Source: a virus. From it: 22,947 nucleotides of DNA. The position numbers were made by a program, and so were the translations under genes. The stretch is from IMG/VR virus record IMGVR_UViG_3300025085_000200, positions 1 to 22,947 of that record; one strand, 5' to 3'. The notes under the pieces are model-generated. The model was not told the origin of the DNA. It did not search any database and worked only from the letters and a program-made list of their open reading frames with translations. Of the stretch, positions 16,911-22,947 are shown piece after piece; position 1 is the first letter of the stretch, and every line of letters starts with the position of its first letter.

Positions 16911-17504
16911 TTACCACTCTAAATCAATTTTTACCAACTCTCCTAAGTCTTCATCGAAGAAACTTAGATTACCATTTTCTACTCCCATTTTCCACACATC
17001 TAAAGTAAGTTGAGAATCTTTTAGACAATACTTTGCCACATCTTCATACTTACCTTCATTCCACCATCGGACAGCCATAAGTCCGTCACCGGACTTTTGT
17101 GAATTAAGATTACACTTAGCGAGATTATCCAATTGAACTCGCTTACCTGCCGCCTTTGTCATCATTCTTGATGTATCAATACAGCGTGTTTCTTTCTCTT
17201 CGAGATACTTACGGACAATATAAATGTCCATTGAATCTCGCAACGCAGGTAAATCAAAGGCTACAATATTATGCCCTAATAATTTACCACCCTTTTGAAA
17301 GTGGTCGTCTAAGTCATACTTAAGTTGTTTTAATTCTTTAACAACTGCACCTTCTATTTCCATAGGCTTATCAATATAAACCGTGTTATTCTCTCCATCC
17401 GTAGTAGTTACACAAGTAACTTTCCACATATGGGTATTCTGCCAACCGCCAATATCTGCGGCTGTATTTCCTGTTTCTATATCAAACGACAATATATTAT
17501 TCAT
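16911..17504 (-). CDS. DEDD-type 3'-5' exonuclease (PolB exonuclease-domain-like), stand-alone
   Basis: This 197-residue protein has all motifs of the ribonuclease-H-like exonuclease found in family B DNA polymerases. Exo I is S-F-D-I-E-T (D8, E10). Exo II is G-H-N-I-V-A-F-D (N79, D84). Exo III is Y-C-L-K-D (Y159, D163), the DEDDy type. Length covers the exonuclease domain only; no polymerase domain follows. It would remove 3' nucleotides, with proofreading for the viral polymerase likely. It is the last gene of the replication operon, overlapping the 62-residue ORF by 8 bases. It could also act in recombination or as a general nuclease. Confidence 0.85.
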   Translation of the reverse strand: MNNILSFDIETGNTAADIGGWQNTHMWKVTCVTTTDGENNTVYIDKPMEIEGAVVKELKQLKYDLDDHFQKGGKLLGHNIVAFDLPALRDSMDIYIVRKYLEEKETRCIDTSRMMTKAAGKRVQLDNLAKCNLNSQKSGDGLMAVRWWNEGKYEDVAKYCLKDSQLTLDVWKMGVENGNLSFFDEDLGELVKIDLEW

Positions 17505-17685
17505 TTTTTTTCACTTCCATATTTTTAATTAAATCAACGGGATAATTCATGTCCATCATTTCTATGACTTTCAATAGCATTTCTTCGTCTATGTAATTAA
17601 TAAACAAATCAATCATATCTTCCCTTGAAACTTCTTCTTCATCAAGCACTTGTCTAAAGCGCAATATTCTATTCTTCATAAACAT
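17497..17685 (-). CDS. Hypothetical acidic protein in the replication operon
   Basis: This 62-residue, helical, strongly acidic protein (E/D-rich, with D-E-E-E-V-S-R-E-D-M) has no recognisable domain. Its ATG overlaps the helicase stop (TAATG) and it overlaps the exonuclease start by 8 bases, so it is embedded in a coupled chain, which argues that it is real. AGGAAGGAA just upstream (end of the helicase gene) can serve as ribosome site. A small partner of the helicase or exonuclease is possible, from position only. Confidence 0.6.
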   Translation of the reverse strand: MFMKNRILRFRQVLDEEEVSREDMIDLFINYIDEEMLLKVIEMMDMNYPVDLIKNMEVKKNE

Positions 17686-19187
17686 TATTCCTTCCTCCTA
17701 ATATACACTCGGTTATTCATTTTTTTATTCTCGAACAAATGTTCTACACTATTCCATTCCCTATAAAAGGTTGGTCGACTTTTCTTAGTCATTTTCATAT
17801 AGTTATTTACCAATTCGGTCTTTGACACCCAACCGTCTTTCTTTGGGGCAGTTTGATAAACTTTAGCAATCATCTGTTCACGACCCTTTTCTGCCATTCT
17901 CTTAGGACTCTTTTTCAACTTATCACTAAACCAAGTGGTGATTGAATCAAAACTTTGGTCTGTAAGCATTCTTGCTTGGTCGATATGTCTTGCTGTTATT
18001 TTATCGCTCTTTTCAGCACAAGCACAAAGAGCCGCCGCATTACACATGTTATTAATTGTATTCATCAAGAAGGTATTTAGTGCGGCATATATATGGTCGG
18101 GGAAACCTTCCATGTATTTACGCATACCTCGCCAAACAGTCTTAAGTCTTTTCTGTGCGTCGGGAGTAAAGGTAGTAACAGTTCTTTTATCTCCTGTTTC
18201 CTTATATCTCGCATCTGCCCAACAATAAATGTCGTAAAGCATTTCCGAGAACTCAACTGTAAAGGCATCCGAACCATTTTCATCTTCAATAATATTACCT
18301 ACCATATCCAAATATTCTTCTTCCATTTGCATTTTTAATGATTCGGGGACTTCTCTTACATATAACCACATACGCTGAAAAACACCCTTTGTGAGAATAA
18401 CCTTTTCTAATCCCTGTGGTGGTAATGTAGTTGCCCATAAACTTCGCTGACAATCTACAACTAAATCCTTACCCCATTCAGTCAAACGCTTTTTGATTAA
18501 GTGGGTATCAGAATCTAAACGATTCATAAACTTTTGAAACATCATTACAGTATCTTGCTTGTGCTGTGTTTCCTTGAAGATACCCGAATGTTCAAACTCA
18601 TCAAAGGCAATAATACCAGAACCAAACAAAGCACCGTTAATATTAATGTCAATTTCTTCAGGCATTGGGTTTCCATCAATGTCTAAGTTTTCTTCACCAC
18701 GCACCCAATCAGGATTAGGTTGCCCTATTTTAATAGTTCCTAATAATGCTTGGTCTGTAAATGCGTCAGGGTTTTGTAGGTTGTATTCACTGACCCCATT
18801 TAATGGTCCTCTTGGGTTATCTCCCCTCATTGGATGCTCATTAACTAAGGTAAAGGTTCTTTCCCAAACGGGTGAAAGAAAGTCAAACATTGTAGTCTTT
18901 CCACTACGAGCAGTTTGAATCCAACAGTAATGTATTCTTGGGTCAAGCGAAAGACGGCCTACCGGAACTCTTAGTTTGTCTTTTAGTAATTGGCCGAGGG
19001 TTACAAAAAAGGCCATTTCTGCTGGATAGTCATTATACAATGAAAACTGTGTAACAACATCTGTCCACCTTTGAACTACCTTCGGCATTGTAACAGAACT
19101 TCTTCTTTCTGTTTCCACATCTCCATTCTGCATTTTTTCCAATGCTTCATATAATTCCCATTCGTCTACTTCTAAATCTTCTACCAT
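17685..19187 (-). CDS. AAA+ ATPase, probable replicative helicase with winged-helix C-terminus
   Basis: This 500-residue protein has Walker A T-A-R-S-G-K-T-T (92-99) and Walker B G-I-I-A-F-D-E-F (191-198). Sensor-1-like W-A-T-T-L-P-P lies near 251-257, and G-V-F-Q-R-M-W-L-Y-V-R-E-V-P (268-281) has an Arg (R272) in an arginine-finger-like position. The region after about 430 resembles a winged helix (G-W-V-S-K-T-E-L-V-N-N-Y) with an Arg/Lys-rich end. The order and the primase neighbour suggest a replicative helicase related to MCM or other viral AAA+ helicases. The A-R-S-G-K-T-T P-loop is not the usual MCM form, and it lacks the MCM N-terminal zinc domain. A DUF3987-type ATPase is an alternative. 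It starts at a TAATG overlap with the nuclease gene. Confidence 0.72.
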   Translation of the reverse strand: MVEDLEVDEWELYEALEKMQNGDVETERRSSVTMPKVVQRWTDVVTQFSLYNDYPAEMAFFVTLGQLLKDKLRVPVGRLSLDPRIHYCWIQTARSGKTTMFDFLSPVWERTFTLVNEHPMRGDNPRGPLNGVSEYNLQNPDAFTDQALLGTIKIGQPNPDWVRGEENLDIDGNPMPEEIDININGALFGSGIIAFDEFEHSGIFKETQHKQDTVMMFQKFMNRLDSDTHLIKKRLTEWGKDLVVDCQRSLWATTLPPQGLEKVILTKGVFQRMWLYVREVPESLKMQMEEEYLDMVGNIIEDENGSDAFTVEFSEMLYDIYCWADARYKETGDKRTVTTFTPDAQKRLKTVWRGMRKYMEGFPDHIYAALNTFLMNTINNMCNAAALCACAEKSDKITARHIDQARMLTDQSFDSITTWFSDKLKKSPKRMAEKGREQMIAKVYQTAPKKDGWVSKTELVNNYMKMTKKSRPTFYREWNSVEHLFENKKMNNRVYIRRKE

Positions 19188-19867
19188 TAGTATTTCACCT
19201 CTTGTTCTTCGTTTAACGCTTTTGAAATATTGGTGGCCGTCACTTTACCAATACCTTTTACTTTCATAATGTCCTTGATTTCGCATGTAGCGATTTCTAA
19301 TAATGACCCGAACTCACCTAAGAGATTACGAGCCTTTTCAATTGTAACTCCTTGTATAGTACAAAGAATGTCTAATCTCACATCATCTGTTCTTGTTTTC
19401 TTAGGTAACATTTTCTGTAAGTCTATTTCTTTATCACAGTGGTGTTCACAAGCGACTATAAAATGCGCCGCCGATTCTACATCTGCTACCCAAATAGGTG
19501 TTGTTTTTGTGTTCAATGCTATGCTCGATAATGCGCCTATAAACATCTTCTGTAACTTAAGTCTCCACCCTCTATTATTATAAGAGTTTCTTACATGGTT
19601 AAGATAAGAACCTGCATCGGAAAGATTACCGTATATGATAATGTAATTTCTCACATAAGAATCTTCCATGTTGCTAATTTGATTAAACATTCTCTTGTTA
19701 CGCACTGATTGTAGGAAGTCTTCGACACTTTTTGCTTCAATGCAAACATCGCCTATAATGTAATCTCCTACTTCCAAGAATATCTTTTCTGCTTCTATAT
19801 TAGATAACATACAATACTGTATTACCAGTTCACTTAAGACTGAATCTTCTCTACTGTCTATCAACAT
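19187..19867 (-). CDS. ERCC4 (XPF/Hef-type) structure-specific nuclease with HhH domain
   Basis: About 226 residues from the ATG at 19867; an upstream in-frame ATG at 19909 would add 14 residues inside the primase gene. The ERCC4 nuclease core is M-L-I-D-S-R-E-D (D4), V-G-D-Y-I-I-G (D35) and I-E-A-K-S-V-E-D-F (E44, K46, D50), matching the family G-D-x(n)-E-R-K-x-x-x-D except that the Arg is Ala. Two helix-hairpin-helix elements lie at about 173-189 and 203-218 (V-K-G-I-G-K-V-T-A). Archaeal XPF/Hef and MUS81-like enzymes with this layout cut flaps, forks and branched DNA. There is no helicase domain, so it resembles short archaeal XPF. Its ATG overlaps the primase stop by 7 bases. Confidence 0.86.
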   Translation of the reverse strand: MLIDSREDSVLSELVIQYCMLSNIEAEKIFLEVGDYIIGDVCIEAKSVEDFLQSVRNKRMFNQISNMEDSYVRNYIIIYGNLSDAGSYLNHVRNSYNNRGWRLKLQKMFIGALSSIALNTKTTPIWVADVESAAHFIVACEHHCDKEIDLQKMLPKKTRTDDVRLDILCTIQGVTIEKARNLLGEFGSLLEIATCEIKDIMKVKGIGKVTATNISKALNEEQEVKY

Positions 19868-20907
19868 TCTAATGCCCCCTGTGGGTATCTCCAGCACTTT
19901 CCTATGCAATACCCCTTGCTGATTAAAGTTTGACAGGAGGGGGACATATATCGCTTTTTAACGACATATGAAACACCACTTAAAGTCTTTCTTTCGTCAT
20001 AGTCAATCCATACATCTTCATTGGATGCAATCTTTTTAATTTCACCTGAAATAATACCAATAATATCTACAAGTGCATCGCCACCTACTTCTCTTGGTGA
20101 ACAGTCTAAACCCTTTTCAACAACTGTTAAGTCGGATAAGAACTCATTATACCATTGAACCAAGTAATGGCGAGATTCGTGTAATGGATTATGAGTCATT
20201 ACTGCTGCATTAAGACACGGAAGAATAGGTAAATCCCCCGGACTTTCAACATAATCAATTTCAATTTCTGCCGCTTCCATTTCCTTAACTTGAGGCCATT
20301 CTACTAAACCTTCACCATACCAAATAGGAGGTTGCTTACGAGGTTTCTTTGCTAAGTTGGTAATTGCCGACAATGGCTTTTTTAAATCACTACGGATTAG
20401 ATTTATAGAAAATAACTTAGCGCCCAAATGAAAGGTGTTTTGAGTTCTTCTCAATCGAGCAGTATTTATTACTCGGTTATCTAATCGAGGCGACTTACCA
20501 CATATATCGTGACATATGTTAAAGAAAGCCTTTACTCTTCTCAGGTCAAAAGTTCTTTTACCATAAACGAATATGTAGAAACCTCTACCACTAAAAGCCA
20601 TGTTGTGTTTGTAGTTATTTTCTGTAAGCCACTTGTGTAATATTTTCATATCATTCCATGCTTCCTCTAAAGATTCATCACCATGAGCATCAATGTCTAA
20701 AAATAACCTGTCGATAACTACCGTATGTTCAAGCCCTCTATCTTTAGAGAACTCTTCGTAATCATAGACGGAGGTATAAACATTCATCCTACCGTTATGT
20801 GCCTTAACGAACTCTTTGTATTTTTCTTTGTTCTGCACTACAACCCTTCTTGGTTGTATCGCATTCTCTAATGGACTTCCTGCCCACATTTCTCTCGGAT
20901 AATTCAT
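19861..20907 (-). CDS. Archaeo-eukaryotic primase: PriS catalytic domain fused to PriL-like Fe-S domain
   Basis: This 348-residue protein makes RNA/DNA primers. Residues 40-175 carry PriS motifs: R-L-F-L-D-I-D-A-H (metal ligands D71, D73), F-S-G-R-G-F-Y-I-F-V (105-114, where the usual His is Y111), and R-L-D-N-R-V-I-N-T-A-R-L-R-R-T-Q-N-T-F-H (141-160). The C-terminal part (about 225-348) matches the PriL C-terminal cluster domain: L-P-C-L-N (C231), then Y-M-S-P-S-C-Q-T (C325) and G-Y-C-I-G-K-C-W-R-Y-P (C334, C338), the spacing of the four [4Fe-4S] cysteines. Thus both primase subunits appear in one chain, as known from some archaeal plasmids and viruses. It starts just after a zinc-ribbon ORF, with AGGTGATGA as ribosome site. 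Confidence 0.85.
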   Translation of the reverse strand: MNYPREMWAGSPLENAIQPRRVVVQNKEKYKEFVKAHNGRMNVYTSVYDYEEFSKDRGLEHTVVIDRLFLDIDAHGDESLEEAWNDMKILHKWLTENNYKHNMAFSGRGFYIFVYGKRTFDLRRVKAFFNICHDICGKSPRLDNRVINTARLRRTQNTFHLGAKLFSINLIRSDLKKPLSAITNLAKKPRKQPPIWYGEGLVEWPQVKEMEAAEIEIDYVESPGDLPILPCLNAAVMTHNPLHESRHYLVQWYNEFLSDLTVVEKGLDCSPREVGGDALVDIIGIISGEIKKIASNEDVWIDYDERKTLSGVSYVVKKRYMSPSCQTLISKGYCIGKCWRYPQGALEC

Positions 20908-20911
20908 TTCA

Positions 20912-21016
20912 TCACCTGTCTATTAAATCTAAAAAACTTCTTGACTCGCATATTGAGCAAATGTTTTTATTCTTGTCTGTAAGTTCTGCCTTACAGTATT
21001 TGCATTTCTTTTTCAT
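20912..21016 (-). CDS. Zinc-ribbon mini-protein (CxxC-x11-CxxC)
   Basis: This 34-residue protein (M-K-K-K-C-K-Y-C ... I-C-S-I-C-E-S) has two C-x2-C pairs (C5/C8 and C20/C23), a minimal zinc knuckle or ribbon, and a short acidic/hydrophobic tail F-L-D-L-I-D-R. Its ATG begins directly after the stop of the 116-residue gene, and its TGA (20912-20914) lies 4 bases before the primase ATG, with AGGTGATG shared as that gene's ribosome site. This tight placement and conserved-looking cysteines support a real gene too short for usual callers. It may bind DNA or assist the primase, but this is inferred only from position. Confidence 0.75.
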   Translation of the reverse strand: MKKKCKYCKAELTDKNKNICSICESRSFLDLIDR

Positions 21017-21367
21017 TTACAACACCTTTGTGTCTTTTTTAATCTGTTTTTTTAACTCTTCCTTTGTGAGAGTTATCTTATTTTTCTGTTCTTCTATTGT
21101 AGGAGGAACTTGAGAAACTTGAGAAAGCATTACTGGTGCTTCATCAATAAGTTCAAGCATCTGATTCTTAGCATAAAAGGTGGCTTTATCCATCCACTTA
21201 CTCCTTATCATTTCCATACATTCTTCGCCTAAGAAATCAAGCATCTCTTCCCAAGAAGGTTCTTCCATGTTGTTTATGATATTGAAAATAACATCATCCA
21301 TTTTCATTAACTCCTTAAATGTCCAATTGTATTCTGTAATCTCTTTGATAATCTTAGAACCAATCAT
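21017..21367 (-). CDS. Hypothetical helical acidic protein in the replication operon
   Basis: About 116 residues from the ATG at 21367, chosen because GGAGGGGG (21375-21382 read on -) precedes it. A longer in-frame start at 21469 would run over 100 bases into the nuclease gene and has no ribosome site. The sequence is mostly alpha-helical with Trp/Met-rich segments (N-W-T-F-K-E-L-M-K; P-S-W-E-E-M-L-D-F-L-G-E-E) and a Lys-rich C-terminus. It overlaps the nuclease stop by 14 bases and abuts the zinc-ribbon ORF. No domain is recognised; function is unknown. Confidence 0.65.
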   Translation of the reverse strand: MIGSKIIKEITEYNWTFKELMKMDDVIFNIINNMEEPSWEEMLDFLGEECMEMIRSKWMDKATFYAKNQMLELIDEAPVMLSQVSQVPPTIEEQKNKITLTKEELKKQIKKDTKVL

Positions 21368-22253
21368 AATTTGTTCCCCCTCCAGTTGCCTCACAGTGTT
21401 CAAAATGTCCACAGTGAACACACTTCTTATGAAAATAAGAGAAAGGGAACTCCTTTGACATATATCCATCTACCAACTTTTGTATAGAATTTTCAACAGA
21501 AGTCATAGAACGCTTCTTAACATCTTCAACAAAGATGTAGTTACTTTTAGGGAAAATCCAACCCCAGTGAGTAATTCCATATTGTGGGTCTAATCCAGCC
21601 GCTACTAAATCATCTTCATCTGCGTTTTCGTAAAGCAGTTGATAGAAGGCCATTTCCTTTCTCATGTTTGTTTTCTTACTGTCTTTCCAAGCACCTGTCT
21701 TTAATTCAAACGGAATGTAACCATCGTCATCAAAAAACATTCTATCAATAATACCCTGTAAGTGAATAGTAATACCGTTAACACGATAAGTAGCATTTAA
21801 CAATATTTCGTTACCGATTGGTATAAAATGTTCTACCGTTCCTTCGTGAACGCACTCGATAAATCTTTCTGCTTGCCATGCAGACAAAGCCCTGTATAAA
21901 TCTTTAGTATCTTCATCTTTACCTTCTGGGTAGTAATCCCTAAAGTGTTTAACAAGTTTATTAGAATCGTCAATAAAGGGCATAGCCTTTTCAGTATCAA
22001 CCATTTTCCAGAAATCTTCTTGAGCATTGTGAACAATTGTTCCTCTTAACATAGCCTCCGATGTTTTCTGTTGTTTCTTACCTTCTGCGAATGGGTCATA
22101 ACTGTAACGATAAGAACCATTACAAAAGTTAAATGTTCCAAGTGAAGACTTAGTAATCTTCAGGGTTGGCCCTTCTAAATCATCAGGATTCCATTGATAG
22201 GTAAAACCATTATCTAAATCTTTTTGTGTCCATTCGGTTGCATATTCATTCAT
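21354..22253 (-). CDS. Cas4/RecB-like PD-(D/E)XK nuclease with Fe-S cysteines
   Basis: This 299-residue protein has the full Cas4-family layout. T-K-S-S-L-G-T-F-N-F-C (C44) is the N-terminal cluster cysteine. G-T-I-V-H-N-A (H75) supplies the catalytic His. G-I-I-D-R-M (D170) and F-E-L-K-T-G (E183, K185) form the PD-(D/E)XK core. R-K-E-M-A-F-Y-Q-L-L-Y (Q205) is the QhxxY motif. C-V-H-C-G-H-F-E-H-C (C278, C281, C287) completes a [4Fe-4S] site. Such enzymes resect DNA ends 5'-3' and occur in many archaeal viruses, where they serve replication or recombination. No CRISPR genes or repeats are in the window. Its ATG overlaps the preceding stop of the HNH gene. Confidence 0.88.
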   Translation of the reverse strand: MNEYATEWTQKDLDNGFTYQWNPDDLEGPTLKITKSSLGTFNFCNGSYRYSYDPFAEGKKQQKTSEAMLRGTIVHNAQEDFWKMVDTEKAMPFIDDSNKLVKHFRDYYPEGKDEDTKDLYRALSAWQAERFIECVHEGTVEHFIPIGNEILLNATYRVNGITIHLQGIIDRMFFDDDGYIPFELKTGAWKDSKKTNMRKEMAFYQLLYENADEDDLVAAGLDPQYGITHWGWIFPKSNYIFVEDVKKRSMTSVENSIQKLVDGYMSKEFPFSYFHKKCVHCGHFEHCEATGGGTNYDWF

Positions 22254-22735
22254 TCTTTCACTTCCTTAAGTGCATCAATTAAGGCTGATGCTTCACCTCT
22301 TGTCATATCCTCTCGGATAGATTCTTCACCGCCCAACTTTACTATGTAATTTCTTTGGGCTTCAGTTACAGGACCATTATGGTTCTTTACAGTCTTTGTT
22401 TGAGTAATACCTTTTTCTTCAAAAGCAGCCCTACGCAAACTTGCAGTTGTATTATCGTGACATTCTTTACATACCTCTACTACATTACTGCGGGAATGAA
22501 TAAGGTATTCCTTATTTATTTCTCTACATCTATGCTGTGATATAATATGATGCCACTCGGTTTTGCCTTCTGCAAAACAAATACTACAATGCCCCTGTTT
22601 ATTCCAAAATTGTCTTTCATCTTTTACAACCTTTAAGAACTCCTGTTCAATGGCTTCTATTTCTTCTTGCTTCTTTTTCTTGCGTTGCTGTAACGCTCTT
22701 AATGTTTTATAATATGTTCCTTCTTTTTTTCCCAT
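22250..22735 (-). CDS. HNH endonuclease-like protein with C-terminal accessory module
   Basis: About 161 residues from the ATG at 22735, whose TAATG overlaps the upstream stop; a longer start at 22795 lies wholly inside the upstream gene and is less likely. GAGGAGTGG just upstream gives a ribosome site. The N-terminus is Lys/Glu-rich coiled coil (about 10-50). The HNH domain reads C-S-I-C (C2), W-H-H-I-I-S-Q-H-R-C, S-N-V-V-E-V-C-K-E-C-H-D-N, giving two zinc-binding C-x2-C pairs and the catalytic His pair. The C-terminal segment T-E-A-Q-R-N-Y-I-V-K-L-G-G ... T-R-G-E-A-S-A-L-I is a small helical module found appended to many phage proteins (DUF3072-like). Cleavage target is unknown. Confidence 0.8.
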   Translation of the reverse strand: MGKKEGTYYKTLRALQQRKKKKQEEIEAIEQEFLKVVKDERQFWNKQGHCSICFAEGKTEWHHIISQHRCREINKEYLIHSRSNVVEVCKECHDNTTASLRRAAFEEKGITQTKTVKNHNGPVTEAQRNYIVKLGGEESIREDMTRGEASALIDALKEVKE

Positions 22736-22947
22736 TACCACCACTCCTCTAAAGTTGTTTGGTTTATATCTTTTTTTATGAGTTTTATAGGCCACTCCAT
22801 GCTTTCAAATATAAGCATAGCCTTCTTAATAATTTCTCCATTAGCGATAAACTCCCAATCGGGTGTGAACATACCTTCAATGTCCTTGAATTTCAAGAAC
22901 GAAATGTATTCACAGGATTTAGATACACCTTTAACGATGTAACACTT
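22735..22947 (-). CDS. C-terminus of a replication protein, probably family B DNA polymerase (partial)
   Basis: An open frame of 70 residues enters from the right edge and ends at TAA 22735-22737, overlapping the HNH start. The end reads P-D-W-E-F-I-A-N-G-E-I-I-K-K-A and I-F-E-S-M-E-W, finishing T-T-L-E-E-W-W. This resembles the thumb end of archaeal family B polymerases, where a D-x-Y-I-x-N-x-x-x-x-A-x-x-x-x-x-x-x-F segment is followed by a final x-L-x-x-W. The match is by eye over a short stretch and unverified. The polymerase motifs would lie right of the window. A stand-alone exonuclease in the same operon is consistent with a replicative polymerase here. Confidence 0.5.
   Translation of the reverse strand, partial: KCYIVKGVSKSCEYISFLKFKDIEGMFTPDWEFIANGEIIKKAMLIFESMEWPIKLIKKDINQTTLEEWW

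Noticed and set aside
16798-17013. 71-residue + strand ORF across the convergent junction
   Set aside because: It begins in the A-rich hairpin region, is low complexity (Lys/Pro/Ser), has no ribosome site and is antisense to the conserved exonuclease gene.
18559-18918. 119-residue + strand ORF
   Set aside because: It lies fully antisense to the Walker A and B region of the helicase-like gene and has no domain or ribosome site.
21367-21469. Longer start (M-D-I-C) for the 116-residue gene
   Set aside because: It would lie inside the Cas4-like nuclease gene, lacks a ribosome site, and the internal ATG has GGAGGGGG upstream.
1-22947. tRNA, rRNA, CRISPR arrays, insertion sequences, integrase or attachment sites
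   Set aside because: Gaps between genes are mostly below 50 bases and show no cloverleaf, regularly spaced repeats or transposase ORFs. The Cas4-like nuclease alone does not indicate a CRISPR locus.

Overview
The window looks like part of the genome of a tailed double-stranded DNA virus (Caudoviricetes, siphovirus-like) or provirus that infects an archaeon. A tail assembly chaperone with a frameshift site, a tape-measure protein, a hub and fibre genes identify the tail. The archaeal assignment rests on the replication genes: a PriS-like archaeo-eukaryotic primase with a PriL-type C-terminal cysteine domain, an XPF/Hef-type ERCC4-HhH nuclease, a Cas4-like nuclease, a DEDD exonuclease of the family-B polymerase type and the probable tail end of a family B polymerase. 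Several genes are preceded by GGTGA-type Shine-Dalgarno sites, which fits but does not prove an archaeal host. DNA is AT-rich and genes are tightly packed. The tail-fibre sequences resemble those of marine metagenomic viruses, so a planktonic marine archaeal host is plausible but not shown.

Left arm (20-16783, all + strand): major tail tube protein, a G/GT-type tail assembly chaperone pair joined by a -1 frameshift (heptamer TTTAAAA at 2689-2695), tape measure, a tail protein of unknown role, a concanavalin/LamG-like protein, a 2325-residue hub/host-recognition protein, a small fibre-associated protein and a tail fibre. These are followed by a cluster of small genes, two of which encode predicted membrane proteins (possible holin/lysis functions) and three of which share an M-x-W-x-x-x-L-K N-terminus. 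Head genes are absent and presumably lie to the left.

Junction (16784-16910): non-coding, with a GC hairpin flanked on both sides by A-runs. It forms a U-tract terminator for the leftward transcript, and T-runs follow for the rightward transcript.

Right arm (16911-22947, all - strand, transcribed right to left): probable PolB C-terminus (cut by the window edge), HNH protein, Cas4/RecB-like Fe-S nuclease, a 116-residue unknown, a 34-residue zinc-ribbon protein, PriS-PriL fusion primase, ERCC4 nuclease, AAA+ helicase-like ATPase, a 62-residue unknown and a DEDD 3'-5' exonuclease. Almost all of these genes abut or overlap by a few bases, which indicates one early/replication operon: primer synthesis, unwinding, proofreading and branched-DNA or end processing.

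The most interesting points are the programmed frameshift, the single-chain PriS-PriL primase whose usual motif-II histidine is a tyrosine, the hub fold that appears to be split by an insertion of about 1,400 residues, and the family of tiny W-motif proteins.
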